Below, piece by piece: positions 1 through 8,500 of a DNA stretch of 64,000 bases; within the stretch, counting starts at the first letter, position 1, and each line of letters opens with the position of its first letter. Source of the stretch: Amycolatopsis eburnea (GTDB lineage Bacteria > Actinomycetota > Actinomycetes > Mycobacteriales > Pseudonocardiaceae). Under the pieces are notes generated by a model that searched no databases, was not told the origin of the DNA, and saw only the letters and a list, made by a program, of their open reading frames with translations. Location of the stretch: NCBI RefSeq assembly GCF_003937945.1, contig NZ_RSEC01000060.1, forward strand, positions 558,001 through 622,000. The letters are read 5' to 3'. The translations under genes and the position numbers were made by a program.

Positions 1-1
1 C

Positions 2-2011
2 TACGCGGCCAGCCACGGCGCCGACGTCATCAACATCTCGATCGGCGGCCTGCCGGCGCTCAACGACGGCAACAACGCCCGCGCGGAGCTCTACAACCGC
101 ACGATCGCCGAGTACAACGTCCAGATCTTCATCTCGGCGGGCAACAGCGGCGCCGGGGCGAACACCGTCGGCGACCCGTCGGTGGCCACGGACGCGATCT
201 CGGTCGGCTCGTACATCACCAAGGAGACCTGGCTGTCGAACTACGGCTCGGTCACCGCGAACGCCGAGTCGCTGCACCCGTTCTCCTCGCGCGGCCCGCG
301 TGAGGACGGCGGCTTCAAGCCGGACATCATCGCGCCCGGCGCGGCGATCGCCACCACCCCGCGCTGGGAGGCGCCGGGCCCGGTGGCCGGGACGTACACC
401 CTGCCCGCCGGTTACGCCATGCTGCAGGGCACGTCGATGGCGGCGCCGCAGGCGACCGGCGCGGCGGCGCTGCTGGTGAGCGCGTACAAGGCGACGCACC
501 AGGGCCAGCGGCCGCCGGTGGCGCAGCTGCGCGCGGCGATCAAGTCGACCGCGCGGTTCGTGCCGGGCATCAGCGCGTACGCCCAGGGCGCGGGGCTGTT
601 CAACGTCCCGGCCGCGTTCGTCGCGCTGTCGCTGAACCCGAAGCCGGACGCCGTCTCGACGTCGGTCGAGGTGCACACGGCGCTGTCGAACCTGCTGGCG
701 ACGCCGAACACGGGCGTGGGCATCCACGACCGCGAAGGCGTGACCACGGGCAAGGCCTACACCCGGACCTACACGATCACCCGCACCACGGGCTCGGCGC
801 AGCCGGTGCCGTACTTCGCGCGGTGGACGGGCAACGACGGCACGTTCTCGTCGAAGTCCACGGTGGTCCTGCCGCTGAACACGCCGGTGAAGTTCGACGT
901 CAAGGTGAACCCGAAGACCGCGGGCGCCCACTCGGCGCTGCTGTACCTGGACAACCCGCTGACCGTCGGCATCGACGTGCAGACCCTCAACACGGTCTTC
1001 GCGCCGCAGGAGTTCACCGCCGACAAGGGCTTCCAGGTCGACGTGGCCGGCAAGATCGCCCGCAACCAGGCGACCAGCTACTTCGTGCGGGTGCCGCAGG
1101 GCGCCAGCGCGCTGAAGGTGGACCTGGACGCCGGCGCCGGCGCGCCGGGCAAGAGCCAGGTGCGCTTCCTGCGCTACGACCCGACCGGTGTCCCGGCCGA
1201 GGCCAGCACGTCCACGACGTACTGCTACCTCCCCGACGCGGGTGCCGGCTGCCCCGGTGGCACGCCGACCAGCCGCACGATCGCCAACCCGCTCCCGGGC
1301 GTGTGGGAGATCGTCGTCGAGGCGCGCCGGACGTCCGACGTGGCCGACGCGGCGTACAAGCTGTCGGCTTCGGTGCTGGGCACGGCGATCTCGCCGAACC
1401 CGGACACGATCGCGTCGGCCACGCTGAACACGCCGATCGCGCGGTCCTACACCGTGACGAACACGCTCGGCGGGTTCACCGGCAAGCTGAACGGCGCCAC
1501 GCTGGGCAGCGCGAAGGTGGCGCGGCCGTCGATCGGCGAGGGCGCGCAGCAGCAGTACCAGATCGCGGTGACGCCGGGCTCGACGTCGCTGACGGCCACG
1601 ATCGGCAAGACGTCCGACGTCGGCGCCGACCTGGACCTGGTGCTGTACAACTGCACGACCGGCTCCTGCGTGCAGGCGGCGGTCAGCGCGGACGGTGACT
1701 CCGAGGAGTCGGTGACCGTGGCCAACCCGGCCGCGGGCGTCTGGGTCGCGCTGGTCGACGGGTACGCGGTGCCCTCGGGCACGACCGAGTTCGACTACCT
1801 CGACGTCTTCACCAACCCGGGCTTCGGTTCGGTCGCGGTGACCGACGCCAACGCGGCGCACGCGTCGGGCAGCTCGTGGACGGTGCCGGCGACGGTGACC
1901 GCCACGGCGGCCCCGGCCGCGGGCCGCACCCTGCGCGGTCAGCTGACCGTGCAGACCGACACCGGTGTCACGGTCGGCTCCTCGCTGGTGCTGATCAACG
2001 CGGTGAGCTAG
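2..2011 (+). CDS. S8 (subtilisin-like) serine protease, 3' part only
   Basis: The reading frame is open from base 2, so the start and the Asp/His part of the catalytic triad lie before the window. Visible are the subtilase core motifs: VINISIGG near the edge, the oxyanion-hole Asn in SAGNSG (Asn codon about 143) and the catalytic Ser in GTSMAAP (Ser codon 434). About 480 residues follow that are Thr/Ala/Gly-rich and look like beta-sandwich domains, including a pre-peptidase C-terminal-like part (DADLDLVLY-type sequence around nt 1620-1650). This is the usual build of a large secreted actinobacterial protease, so an extracellular role is inferred although the signal peptide is not in view. A GTG at 182 could open a shorter frame but would cut through the catalytic domain, so it is not the start. 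A strong hairpin follows the stop. Confidence 0.93.
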   Translation, partial: YAASHGADVINISIGGLPALNDGNNARAELYNRTIAEYNVQIFISAGNSGAGANTVGDPSVATDAISVGSYITKETWLSNYGSVTANAESLHPFSSRGPREDGGFKPDIIAPGAAIATTPRWEAPGPVAGTYTLPAGYAMLQGTSMAAPQATGAAALLVSAYKATHQGQRPPVAQLRAAIKSTARFVPGISAYAQGAGLFNVPAAFVALSLNPKPDAVSTSVEVHTALSNLLATPNTGVGIHDREGVTTGKAYTRTYTITRTTGSAQPVPYFARWTGNDGTFSSKSTVVLPLNTPVKFDVKVNPKTAGAHSALLYLDNPLTVGIDVQTLNTVFAPQEFTADKGFQVDVAGKIARNQATSYFVRVPQGASALKVDLDAGAGAPGKSQVRFLRYDPTGVPAEASTSTTYCYLPDAGAGCPGGTPTSRTIANPLPGVWEIVVEARRTSDVADAAYKLSASVLGTAISPNPDTIASATLNTPIARSYTVTNTLGGFTGKLNGATLGSAKVARPSIGEGAQQQYQIAVTPGSTSLTATIGKTSDVGADLDLVLYNCTTGSCVQAAVSADGDSEESVTVANPAAGVWVALVDGYAVPSGTTEFDYLDVFTNPGFGSVAVTDANAAHASGSSWTVPATVTATAAPAAGRTLRGQLTVQTDTGVTVGSSLVLINAVS

Positions 2012-2024
2012 TCCCGCTCAACGG

Positions 2025-2054
2025 AAACCGCCCCGGGTGCGCCCGGGGCGGTTT
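2025..2054 (+). terminator. Hairpin terminator after the protease
   Basis: Perfect 13-bp inverted repeat (left arm 2025-2037, right arm 2042-2054) around a 4-nt TGCG loop, followed by T and begun 14 nt after the protease stop. The stem is AAACCGCCCCGGG, so the run of T expected of an intrinsic terminator is part of the stem end. Confidence 0.85.
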
Positions 2055-2077
2055 TCGCTGTGTTTGGTGGGTTTCCG

Positions 2078-2136
2078 ACGCAAGTTTGCGTATGTGCGGT
2101 GAAGTCTTGCCGTGTTTCGGCGCGTGCCCGTATGGT
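2078..2136 (+). promoter_or_regulatory. Candidate promoter and operator of the GH99 gene
   Basis: A 14-bp inverted repeat ACGCAAGTTTGCGT lies at 2078-2091. Downstream are a -35-like TTGCCG (2107-2112), an 18-nt spacer and a -10-like TATGGT (2131-2136). The ATG at 2144 would sit about 7 nt past the -10, which fits a leaderless transcript. A 14-bp sequence matching at 12 positions occurs at 18895-18908 upstream of the second ROK gene. The assignment rests on sequence pattern only. Confidence 0.45.
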
Positions 2137-2143
2137 CGGGACC

Positions 2144-3052
2144 ATGCGCCGGCTGTCTTCCCGGACCCAGTTGTTCTACTACCCGTGGTACGGCGGCGGT
2201 TCCACCGGCTACCGGCACTGGACGCAGGGCGGCCACACACCGCCGTCCGACATCGGCGCGAACTTCTACCCGGTGCTGGGGCCGTACGACTCCGGCGATT
2301 TCTCCGGCGCGGTCGAACAGCACATGCGCTGGATCGAGCAGTCCGGCGCCGGGGTGATCGTGTACAGCTGGTGGGGCCAAGGGTCCTATGAGGACGGTCT
2401 GGCGGCCGGCGTGCTGGAAGCCGCGGCCCGGCACGGGATCAAGGTCGCGTGGCACCTCGAGCCGTACAGCGGCCGGACGGCGGCGTCCACTGTGGCCGAT
2501 GTGAACTACCTCTTGGGCCGGTACGGTGCGAGCCCCGCGTTCTACGTCTTCGAAAGCTTGCGGATCACCGACTGGACGGCGCTGGACCAGGTGCGCTCGT
2601 CGGCGATCGTGCTGGCGCAGACGACCGACACGAGCAAGGTCGCGCACTTCGGCGGGATGTACACCTACGACGCGATCGCCGGGGCCACCGCGCCGGGCTG
2701 GCGCGAGGCCGGGGCGTACTGCGAGGCGAACGGGCTCGTGTGGGCGCCTTCGGTGGGTCCGGGGTACGTCGACGACCGCGCGGTGCCGGGCAACACGACC
2801 CCGACACTGGCGCGGGACAACGGCGCGACCTACGACCGCGAGTGGCAGAACGCGCTTTCTTCCCAGGCGGACTGGGTTTCGGTGACGTCGTTCAACGAGT
2901 GGCACGAGGGGTCGGTCATCGAGCCCGCGCGGTCTTCGCCGCCCGCCGCGGGGTACGAGACGTTCGCCGGGGCCTACGGGACGTCGGGGACGGCCTCGGA
3001 AACCGCTTACCTGGACCGGACCCGCTACTGGGCGGCGCAGGTCGCCTCCTGA
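2144..3052 (+). CDS. GH99 endo-alpha-1,2-mannosidase-like glycoside hydrolase
   Basis: The protein shows the conserved series of family GH99, as in animal MANEA: FYYPWYG at the N-terminus, PPSDIGANFYPVLG, SWWG, the catalytic-region EPYSGR, PSVGPGYVD, and near the C-terminus TSFNEWHEG with the second conserved Glu. Family enzymes cleave internal alpha-mannosidic (or glucosyl-mannose) links by an epoxide-type retaining mechanism. At about 302 residues the protein is little more than the catalytic barrel, with no signal peptide or membrane anchor, so a cytoplasmic location and an imported oligosaccharide substrate are inferred. In-frame ATGs exist at 2060, 2132 and 2144; none has a good ribosome site. 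I chose 2144 because a promoter-like pair ends just before it. It converges on the ROK gene. Family assignment is firm; the exact substrate is unknown. Confidence 0.85.
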   Translation: MRRLSSRTQLFYYPWYGGGSTGYRHWTQGGHTPPSDIGANFYPVLGPYDSGDFSGAVEQHMRWIEQSGAGVIVYSWWGQGSYEDGLAAGVLEAAARHGIKVAWHLEPYSGRTAASTVADVNYLLGRYGASPAFYVFESLRITDWTALDQVRSSAIVLAQTTDTSKVAHFGGMYTYDAIAGATAPGWREAGAYCEANGLVWAPSVGPGYVDDRAVPGNTTPTLARDNGATYDREWQNALSSQADWVSVTSFNEWHEGSVIEPARSSPPAAGYETFAGAYGTSGTASETAYLDRTRYWAAQVAS

Positions 3053-3090
3053 GGTGCCGGACCGGCCCGGCTTCGCCGAGGCCCTGGCGC

Positions 3091-4254
3091 TTACGCCTCC
3101 TGAGCCCGGCTGACGAACGGCGCCGGGTCGGCGAGCACGCGGTGCACGACCCGGCCCGCCGCCCCCAGCGTCGCCGCGTCGCCACCGAGACGTGACGCGG
3201 TCAGCACCGGCGGCGCGCCGCGGAGGCCGCCGAGGCGGGTGGCGAGCACCTCCGACACCGGTCCGGACAGCCACGGGTACAGCTGGGTGAACACCCCGCC
3301 CAGCACGACGCGGTCGAGGTCCAGGAGGTTCACCGCCGACGTCAGGGCGATGCCGAGGGCCTTCCCCGCGGCCTCGCACGCTTCCCGCGCCGCGCGGTCG
3401 CCATCCGCCAGCGCGGCCACGAACGCGGGCAGCGTCGGCGCGTTTCCGGCCGCCAGCAACGCTTCCTGGCCCGCGAAGGTCTCCAGGCAGCCGTTCCCGC
3501 CGCAGCGGCAGAGCGGGCCCTGGGGCGCGACGACGACGTGGCCCAGCTCGCCGGCAAGGCCGCGGGCACCGGCGAACAGCGTGCCGTCGACGACCAGGCC
3601 GGCGCCGATGCCGACTTCGCCGGAGACGTAGAGGAAGTCGCGTTCGCCGTCGCCGTACCAGAGCTCGCCGAGGGCCGCGAGGTTCGCTTCGTTGTCCAGC
3701 TCGACCGGGATCGGCAGGCGCAGCAGGTCGGCCGGGCGGACGTCCTGCCAGCCGAGGTTGGGGGCGCTGAAGAGGACGCCGTCGCCGACCGGGCCGGACA
3801 CCGCGAGCACCGCGCCCGCGACCTCGAGGCCGAGCCGGTGGGCCTCGGCGAGCGCCTCGGTGGCGAGCGCCTGCAGCTCCCCCAGGACCTTCTTCGGCCG
3901 CGAGCCGCGGTTGTCGCGCTCGCGGCGGGCGGCGAACCGGACGCCGCCGGTGAGGTCGAGCACGCGCCCGGCGAGGTAGTCGACGTTGATTTCGAGCCCG
4001 AGCGACGCCACGCGAGCCCCGCTGAGCACGACCGCCACGCCGGGGCGGCCGCGTTCGCCCGCCCGGGCCGGGCCGGTTTCGGCGAGCAGCCCCGCGTCGA
4101 CCAGGTCGCCGACCAGCTTGCTCACCGTGGACTTGGTCAGGCCGGTGACCTCGGCGAGCGCGGCGCGGGTCAGCGCGCCGCCGCGGTGGACCGCGCCCAG
4201 CACCACCTCGAGGTTGCGGGCGCGCATCTCCTCGTGCCGCACGGCCTGGGTCAT
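3091..4254 (-). CDS. ROK-family transcriptional repressor, divergent from xylA
   Basis: A 387-residue protein with an N-terminal winged helix-turn-helix (TRAALAEVTGLTKSTVSKL, about residues 28-46) and a C-terminal ROK sugar-binding domain. The ROK zinc motif CRCGGNGCLE and the GELGHV segment are both present, as in XylR/NagC-type repressors. The start at 4254 is fixed by a good AGGAGGGG ribosome site; the frame is open further upstream, but that would run into the operator. The gene is transcribed away from xylA, and the 100-bp space between them carries an inverted repeat over the xylA -10 region. Known family behaviour and this layout suggest a xylose-responsive repressor of xylA, possibly also controlling itself. 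The inducer is inferred. Confidence 0.9.
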   Translation of the reverse strand: MTQAVRHEEMRARNLEVVLGAVHRGGALTRAALAEVTGLTKSTVSKLVGDLVDAGLLAETGPARAGERGRPGVAVVLSGARVASLGLEINVDYLAGRVLDLTGGVRFAARRERDNRGSRPKKVLGELQALATEALAEAHRLGLEVAGAVLAVSGPVGDGVLFSAPNLGWQDVRPADLLRLPIPVELDNEANLAALGELWYGDGERDFLYVSGEVGIGAGLVVDGTLFAGARGLAGELGHVVVAPQGPLCRCGGNGCLETFAGQEALLAAGNAPTLPAFVAALADGDRAAREACEAAGKALGIALTSAVNLLDLDRVVLGGVFTQLYPWLSGPVSEVLATRLGGLRGAPPVLTASRLGGDAATLGAAGRVVHRVLADPAPFVSRAQEA

Positions 4255-4290
4255 CTCGTCCCCTCCTGCTGTGCACTTTAACCGGCCCCC

Positions 4291-4348
4291 TTGACGCCCG
4301 GGATCCCCTCGGCGCATATTTAGTCTACATCGTGAACTAAATGAAGGG
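4291..4348 (+). promoter_or_regulatory. xylA promoter with overlapping ROK operator and RBS
   Basis: A -35 TTGACG (4291-4296), an 18-nt spacer and a -10-like CATATT (4315-4320) are visible. An inverted repeat ATTTAGT (4318-4324) / ACTAAAT (4336-4342), separated by 11 nt, overlaps the -10 and the start-site region and resembles operators of xylose-type ROK repressors. The ribosome site GAAGGGA lies at 4343-4349, just before the ATG at 4355. A repressor bound here would block initiation. Confidence 0.65.
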
Positions 4349-4354
4349 ATCGTC

Positions 4355-5503
4355 ATGAGCGACTACGCCCCCCGGCCGGCCGACAAGTTCACCTTCGGCC
4401 TCTGGACCGTGGGCTGGCCGGCGAACGACCCGTTCGGGGTCGCGACACGGCCGCCGCTGGACCCGGTGGAGAGCGTCCACCGGCTGGCGGAGCTGGGCGC
4501 GTACGGCGTGACCTTCCACGACGACGACCTGCTGGCCACCGAACCCGACCGCGACAAGGCGATCGAGGCGTTCCGCAAGGCGCTGGCCGAGACCGGCCTG
4601 AAGGTGCCGATGGCGACGACGAACCTGTTCACCCACCCGGTGTTCAAGGACGGCGGCCTGACCAGCAACGACCGCGACGTCCGCCGCTACGCGCTGCGCA
4701 AGGTCCGCCGCAACATCGACCTGGCGGCCGAGCTCGGCGCGGAGACGTACGTGGTGTGGGGTGGCCGCGAGGGCGCGGAGTCCGACGGCGCGAAGGACGT
4801 CCGCGCGGCGCTGGCCCGCTACAAGGAGGGCCTCGACCTGCTGGCGGACTACGTCGTGGAGAAGGGCTACTCGCTGCGGTTCGCGCTGGAGCCGAAGCCG
4901 AACGAGCCCCGCGGCGACATCCTGCTGCCGACGATCGGCCACGCGCTGGGCTTCATCTCGCAGCTGGCGCGGCCGGAGATGTTCGGGCTGAACCCGGAGG
5001 TGGGGCACGAGCAGATGGCGGGCCTGAACTTCGTGCACGGCATCGCGCAGGCGCTGTGGCAGGGCAAGCTGTTCCACATCGACCTGAACGGCCAGCACGG
5101 CCCGAAGTACGACCAGGACCTGATCTTCGGCCACGGCGACGTGAAGAGCGCGTTCTTCCTGGTGGACCTGCTGGAGAACGGCGGCTACGAGGGCCCGCGC
5201 CACTTCGACTACAAGCCGCTGCGCACGGAGGACCCCTCGGACGTCTGGGTCTCGGCGGCGGCGAACATGCGGACGTACCTGATCCTGAAGGAGAAGGCGG
5301 CGAAGTTCCGGTCCGACCCCGAGGTGGCCGAGGCGTTGGCGGCTTCGCGGGTCCCGGACCTGTCGACGCCGACGCTGGCGCCGGGCGAGACGTTCGACGA
5401 CGTCCTGAACGACGACTTCGACCTGGACGCGGCGGCCGAGCGCGGGTACCACTTCACGCGGCTCAACCAGCTGGCTCTGGAGCACCTGCTCGGCGTGCGC
5501 TGA
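4355..5503 (+). CDS. xylA: Xylose isomerase
   Basis: The 382-residue protein matches actinobacterial class I xylose isomerases along its whole length, beginning with the typical FTFGLWTVGW. It interconverts D-xylose and D-xylulose (and glucose and fructose) using two divalent metals in a cytoplasmic TIM barrel. The catalytic His (FHDDDL, His55 with Asp58) and the metal-site EPKPNEPRGD with Glu179 and Lys181 are present, as are GHEQMAG and the HIDLNGQ stretch. No xylulokinase gene is adjacent. Downstream is a 22-bp stem hairpin that serves both this gene and the convergent dehydrogenase. The divergent ROK gene and the operator at its promoter point to sugar-induced expression. Confidence 0.97.
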   Translation: MSDYAPRPADKFTFGLWTVGWPANDPFGVATRPPLDPVESVHRLAELGAYGVTFHDDDLLATEPDRDKAIEAFRKALAETGLKVPMATTNLFTHPVFKDGGLTSNDRDVRRYALRKVRRNIDLAAELGAETYVVWGGREGAESDGAKDVRAALARYKEGLDLLADYVVEKGYSLRFALEPKPNEPRGDILLPTIGHALGFISQLARPEMFGLNPEVGHEQMAGLNFVHGIAQALWQGKLFHIDLNGQHGPKYDQDLIFGHGDVKSAFFLVDLLENGGYEGPRHFDYKPLRTEDPSDVWVSAAANMRTYLILKEKAAKFRSDPEVAEALAASRVPDLSTPTLAPGETFDDVLNDDFDLDAAAERGYHFTRLNQLALEHLLGVR

Positions 5504-5507
5504 AAAG

Positions 5508-5558
5508 CCGTGAAGGCCTCCTTACCGGCCATAAGAGCCGGTAAGGAGGCCTTCACGG
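5508..5558. terminator. Bidirectional terminator between xylA and the convergent gene
   Basis: Perfect 22-bp inverted repeat (5508-5529 and 5537-5558) around a 7-nt loop, with core AAGGCCTCCTTACC. It starts 4 nt after the xylA stop and ends 3 nt before the stop of the convergent gene, so it can end both transcripts. It belongs to the same palindrome type as the hairpins at 21711 and 24416. Confidence 0.88.
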
Positions 5559-5561
5559 ACT

Positions 5562-8500
5562 TCAGGACACCGTCAGGGTGTCGATGTCGAACAGCGAACC
5601 CGCGCCACCTCGGAAGACGAGGTGGAGGGGGCCGGAACCGGGTGACAAGGTGGTCGAGACCGTCTGGAACGTCTCCCAGCTCCCCGTGACAGGCACCGTC
5701 ACCGTCCCCAGCAACGCACCCGTAGCCGAACCGGAACGGATCTCGATCGTGCCGCCCGCGCCCGCCGAGGACACCACCGCGCTGAAGCGCGTGATGCCCG
5801 AAGTGCTCACCGACGCGTACCCGGCCCAATCGCCGTTCTCGATGTAGCCCAGGGTCTGGCCGCCGCTCGCCGGGGCGTGGGACGCGACCTGCACCCCCGA
5901 CCCCGACGTGAACGACTCACCCTCCACAGTGGACGACGCCACCCCGCACGAAGCCGGAGCAAGACCTGCGGCATAACGGATCGCGCCCAGCAGGGAAGCG
6001 CGGAACACCGGGTCCGAATAGGACTCGATCGTGTGGCCGAGTCCCGTGTAGAACGCCCGGCCGTTCCCCTGCGGGTGGCACCACGTGATCGGGTGGTCCG
6101 CGCCCATCTCGCCGCCCGTGTAGCTGGACTCGTCCAGCGTCTGCAGCACGTGCACGCTGCCGCGCGGGTTCGTCCGGTAGTTGTACAGCTCGTCCGTCCG
6201 CGTCCACACCGCGGGCAGCCCGGCCGTCGCCGGGTGGGTGTTGTCCTCGGTCACGAAGCGGGCCTGCTGGATCGCCGGGTGGCTCTTGAACCACGCACCG
6301 ACCAGCTGCCCGTACCACGGCCAGTCGTACTCCGTGTCCGCCGCCGCGTGGACGCCGACGTAGCCGCCGCCTCCTTCCACATAGGACTGGAACGCCGCTT
6401 GCTGCGTGGCGTCCAGGACATCACCGGTCGTCGAAAGGAATACCACGGCTTCGTAGGAGGACAGCGAAGTGAACACCGACGCGTCCTCGGTGGCCGTGAC
6501 GGTGAACCCTTGCGCCGCACCCAGTTCGCGAATGGCCTGGATGCCCGCCGGGATCGAGTCGTGGCGGAAGCCCGCCGTCTTGGAGAACACCAGTACGTCG
6601 TAGGACGGATCCACCTGCGTCGGCATACCGCCCAGCGTAAAGGAATCGACGTCGAAGAGGGAGCCGGAACCGCCGCGGAACACCAGGAACAGCGCTCCCG
6701 AGCCGCTCGACACCGACGTCGTCACGTTCTGGAACGTCTCCCAGCCGCCGGTCGTCGGCACGGTCACGGACCCGAGCAGCGTCCCGGTGGCCGAGCCGGA
6801 GCGGATCTCGATCGTCCCGCCCGCGCCGGCCGACGAAATCCGCGCGGTGAAGGACCGCGCGCCCGCCGTGCTCACGGACGCGTACCCGGCCCAGTCGCCG
6901 TTCTCGATGTAGCCGAGGGTGTTGCCGCCGCTCGCGCCCGCGTGTGGCGCGATCTGCACGCCGGAACCGGACGTGAACGACTCGCCCTCGACCGCCGAAG
7001 CGGCGGTGGTGAACGTGAACGAGTCCAGGTCGAACAGGTTGCCCTGCCCGGTCACGCCCTTGAACACGAGGTACAGCGTCGTCGTCCCGGCCGGCTGAGC
7101 AGCCAGGTTCGCCGTGACGTCGGCGAACGTGTCCCAGTTCCCGGTGTTGGCCACGGCCGCCGACCCGAGCAGGGTGCCGGTCGGCGAACCCGCGCGCACC
7201 TCCAGCGTGCCGCCCGGGCCGCCCGACGAGACCCGCGCGGTGATCGACGTGGCGTTGCCCAGCGCGTACGGCGCGAACGAGATCCAGTCGCCGTCGTCGG
7301 TGTACCCGACCGTCCGGCCGCCCTCCGCGGCGCCGTGGTCGGCGAGCTGGATCCCCGACTGCGCCGAGAAGTGCTCGCCCTGCCGGTGCCGCGGCTGCAG
7401 CTTCCGGACGCTGTGCGACGTCAGCCCGCCCTGGTCGGTGTACTGCGCGTCGAAGACGCCGTAGATGTTCGCGGCGGCGTCGTGCTCCCCGTCGACCGGG
7501 ACCGCGATGGAGCCGGAACACCCGGTTGCCTGCGTGATCTGGTGCTCGTGGCTGTCGTGGCCGAGCAGGTATGTCACCTTGACCTTCGAGCAGTCCAGCG
7601 GCCCGTCTTCCGGGTCGCTGCCGGTCACCTGGAACGGCACGGTGTCACCGAAGGAGAACAGCTGACCGTCCACAGGCGACGCCAGCGACACCGTGGGCGC
7701 CGTGTTCCCGACCGTCACGACGAGACTCGCCGTGCCCGTCAGCCCTTCCGGATCGGACACCGTCACCGTCGGCGAGTACGTGCCGTTGGTCGTGTAGGTG
7801 TGCGCCGGGTTCGCCGCCGTCGACGACGAGCCGTCGCCGAAGTCCCAGCGGTAGGTCAGCGCGCCGCCCTCGGGGTCGGCGCTCCCCGCCGAAGAGAAGT
7901 TGACCGTCAACGGGTTCGGCCCGGACGTCTTGTCGGCCGCGGCCTTCGCGACCGGGTTGCGGTTCGTGCCCGCGAGGTACTCGATCCGGTACAGCGCCTG
8001 GTTGTCGCTGCCGGTCCCGTAGTCGAGGACGTAGAGGGCGCCGTCCGGGCCGAACGCCATGTCCATCACCTGCGTACCGCTCCACGGGAAGTCCTCGATC
8101 GGCCCACGCGTCCCGTCGGCGTTGACGGTGACCGCCTTGATCCACTTGCGACCGTACTCGCCCGCGAAGTACTTGCCGTCCAACGACTGCGGGAACTTGA
8201 CGGTGGACGTCGAAGCCGCGTCGTACCGGTAGACCGGCCCGCCCATCGGCGACTCCGAGCCGCTGCCGAACTCCGGCGGCGAGCCTTCGTCGCCCGCGTA
8301 CTTGATCCACGCGGGCTTCGGCACCGGCAGCTTGGCCAGCCCGGTGTTGCGGAACGACGAGTTCGTCGGACCGCCCGCGCAGTCGTACTTCGCGCCCGAC
8401 GGTCCACTCGGGAACGTGTAGTGGTTGTACGTCTCGGTCGTGGTGTTCGACCCGGTGCAGTACGGCCAGCCGAAGTTGCCCGGCCCGGTGATCCGGTCGA

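Noticed and set aside
3091..4356. ROK start at 4356
   Set aside because: It would overlap the xylA promoter, operator and start codon; the ATG at 4254 has a proper ribosome site.
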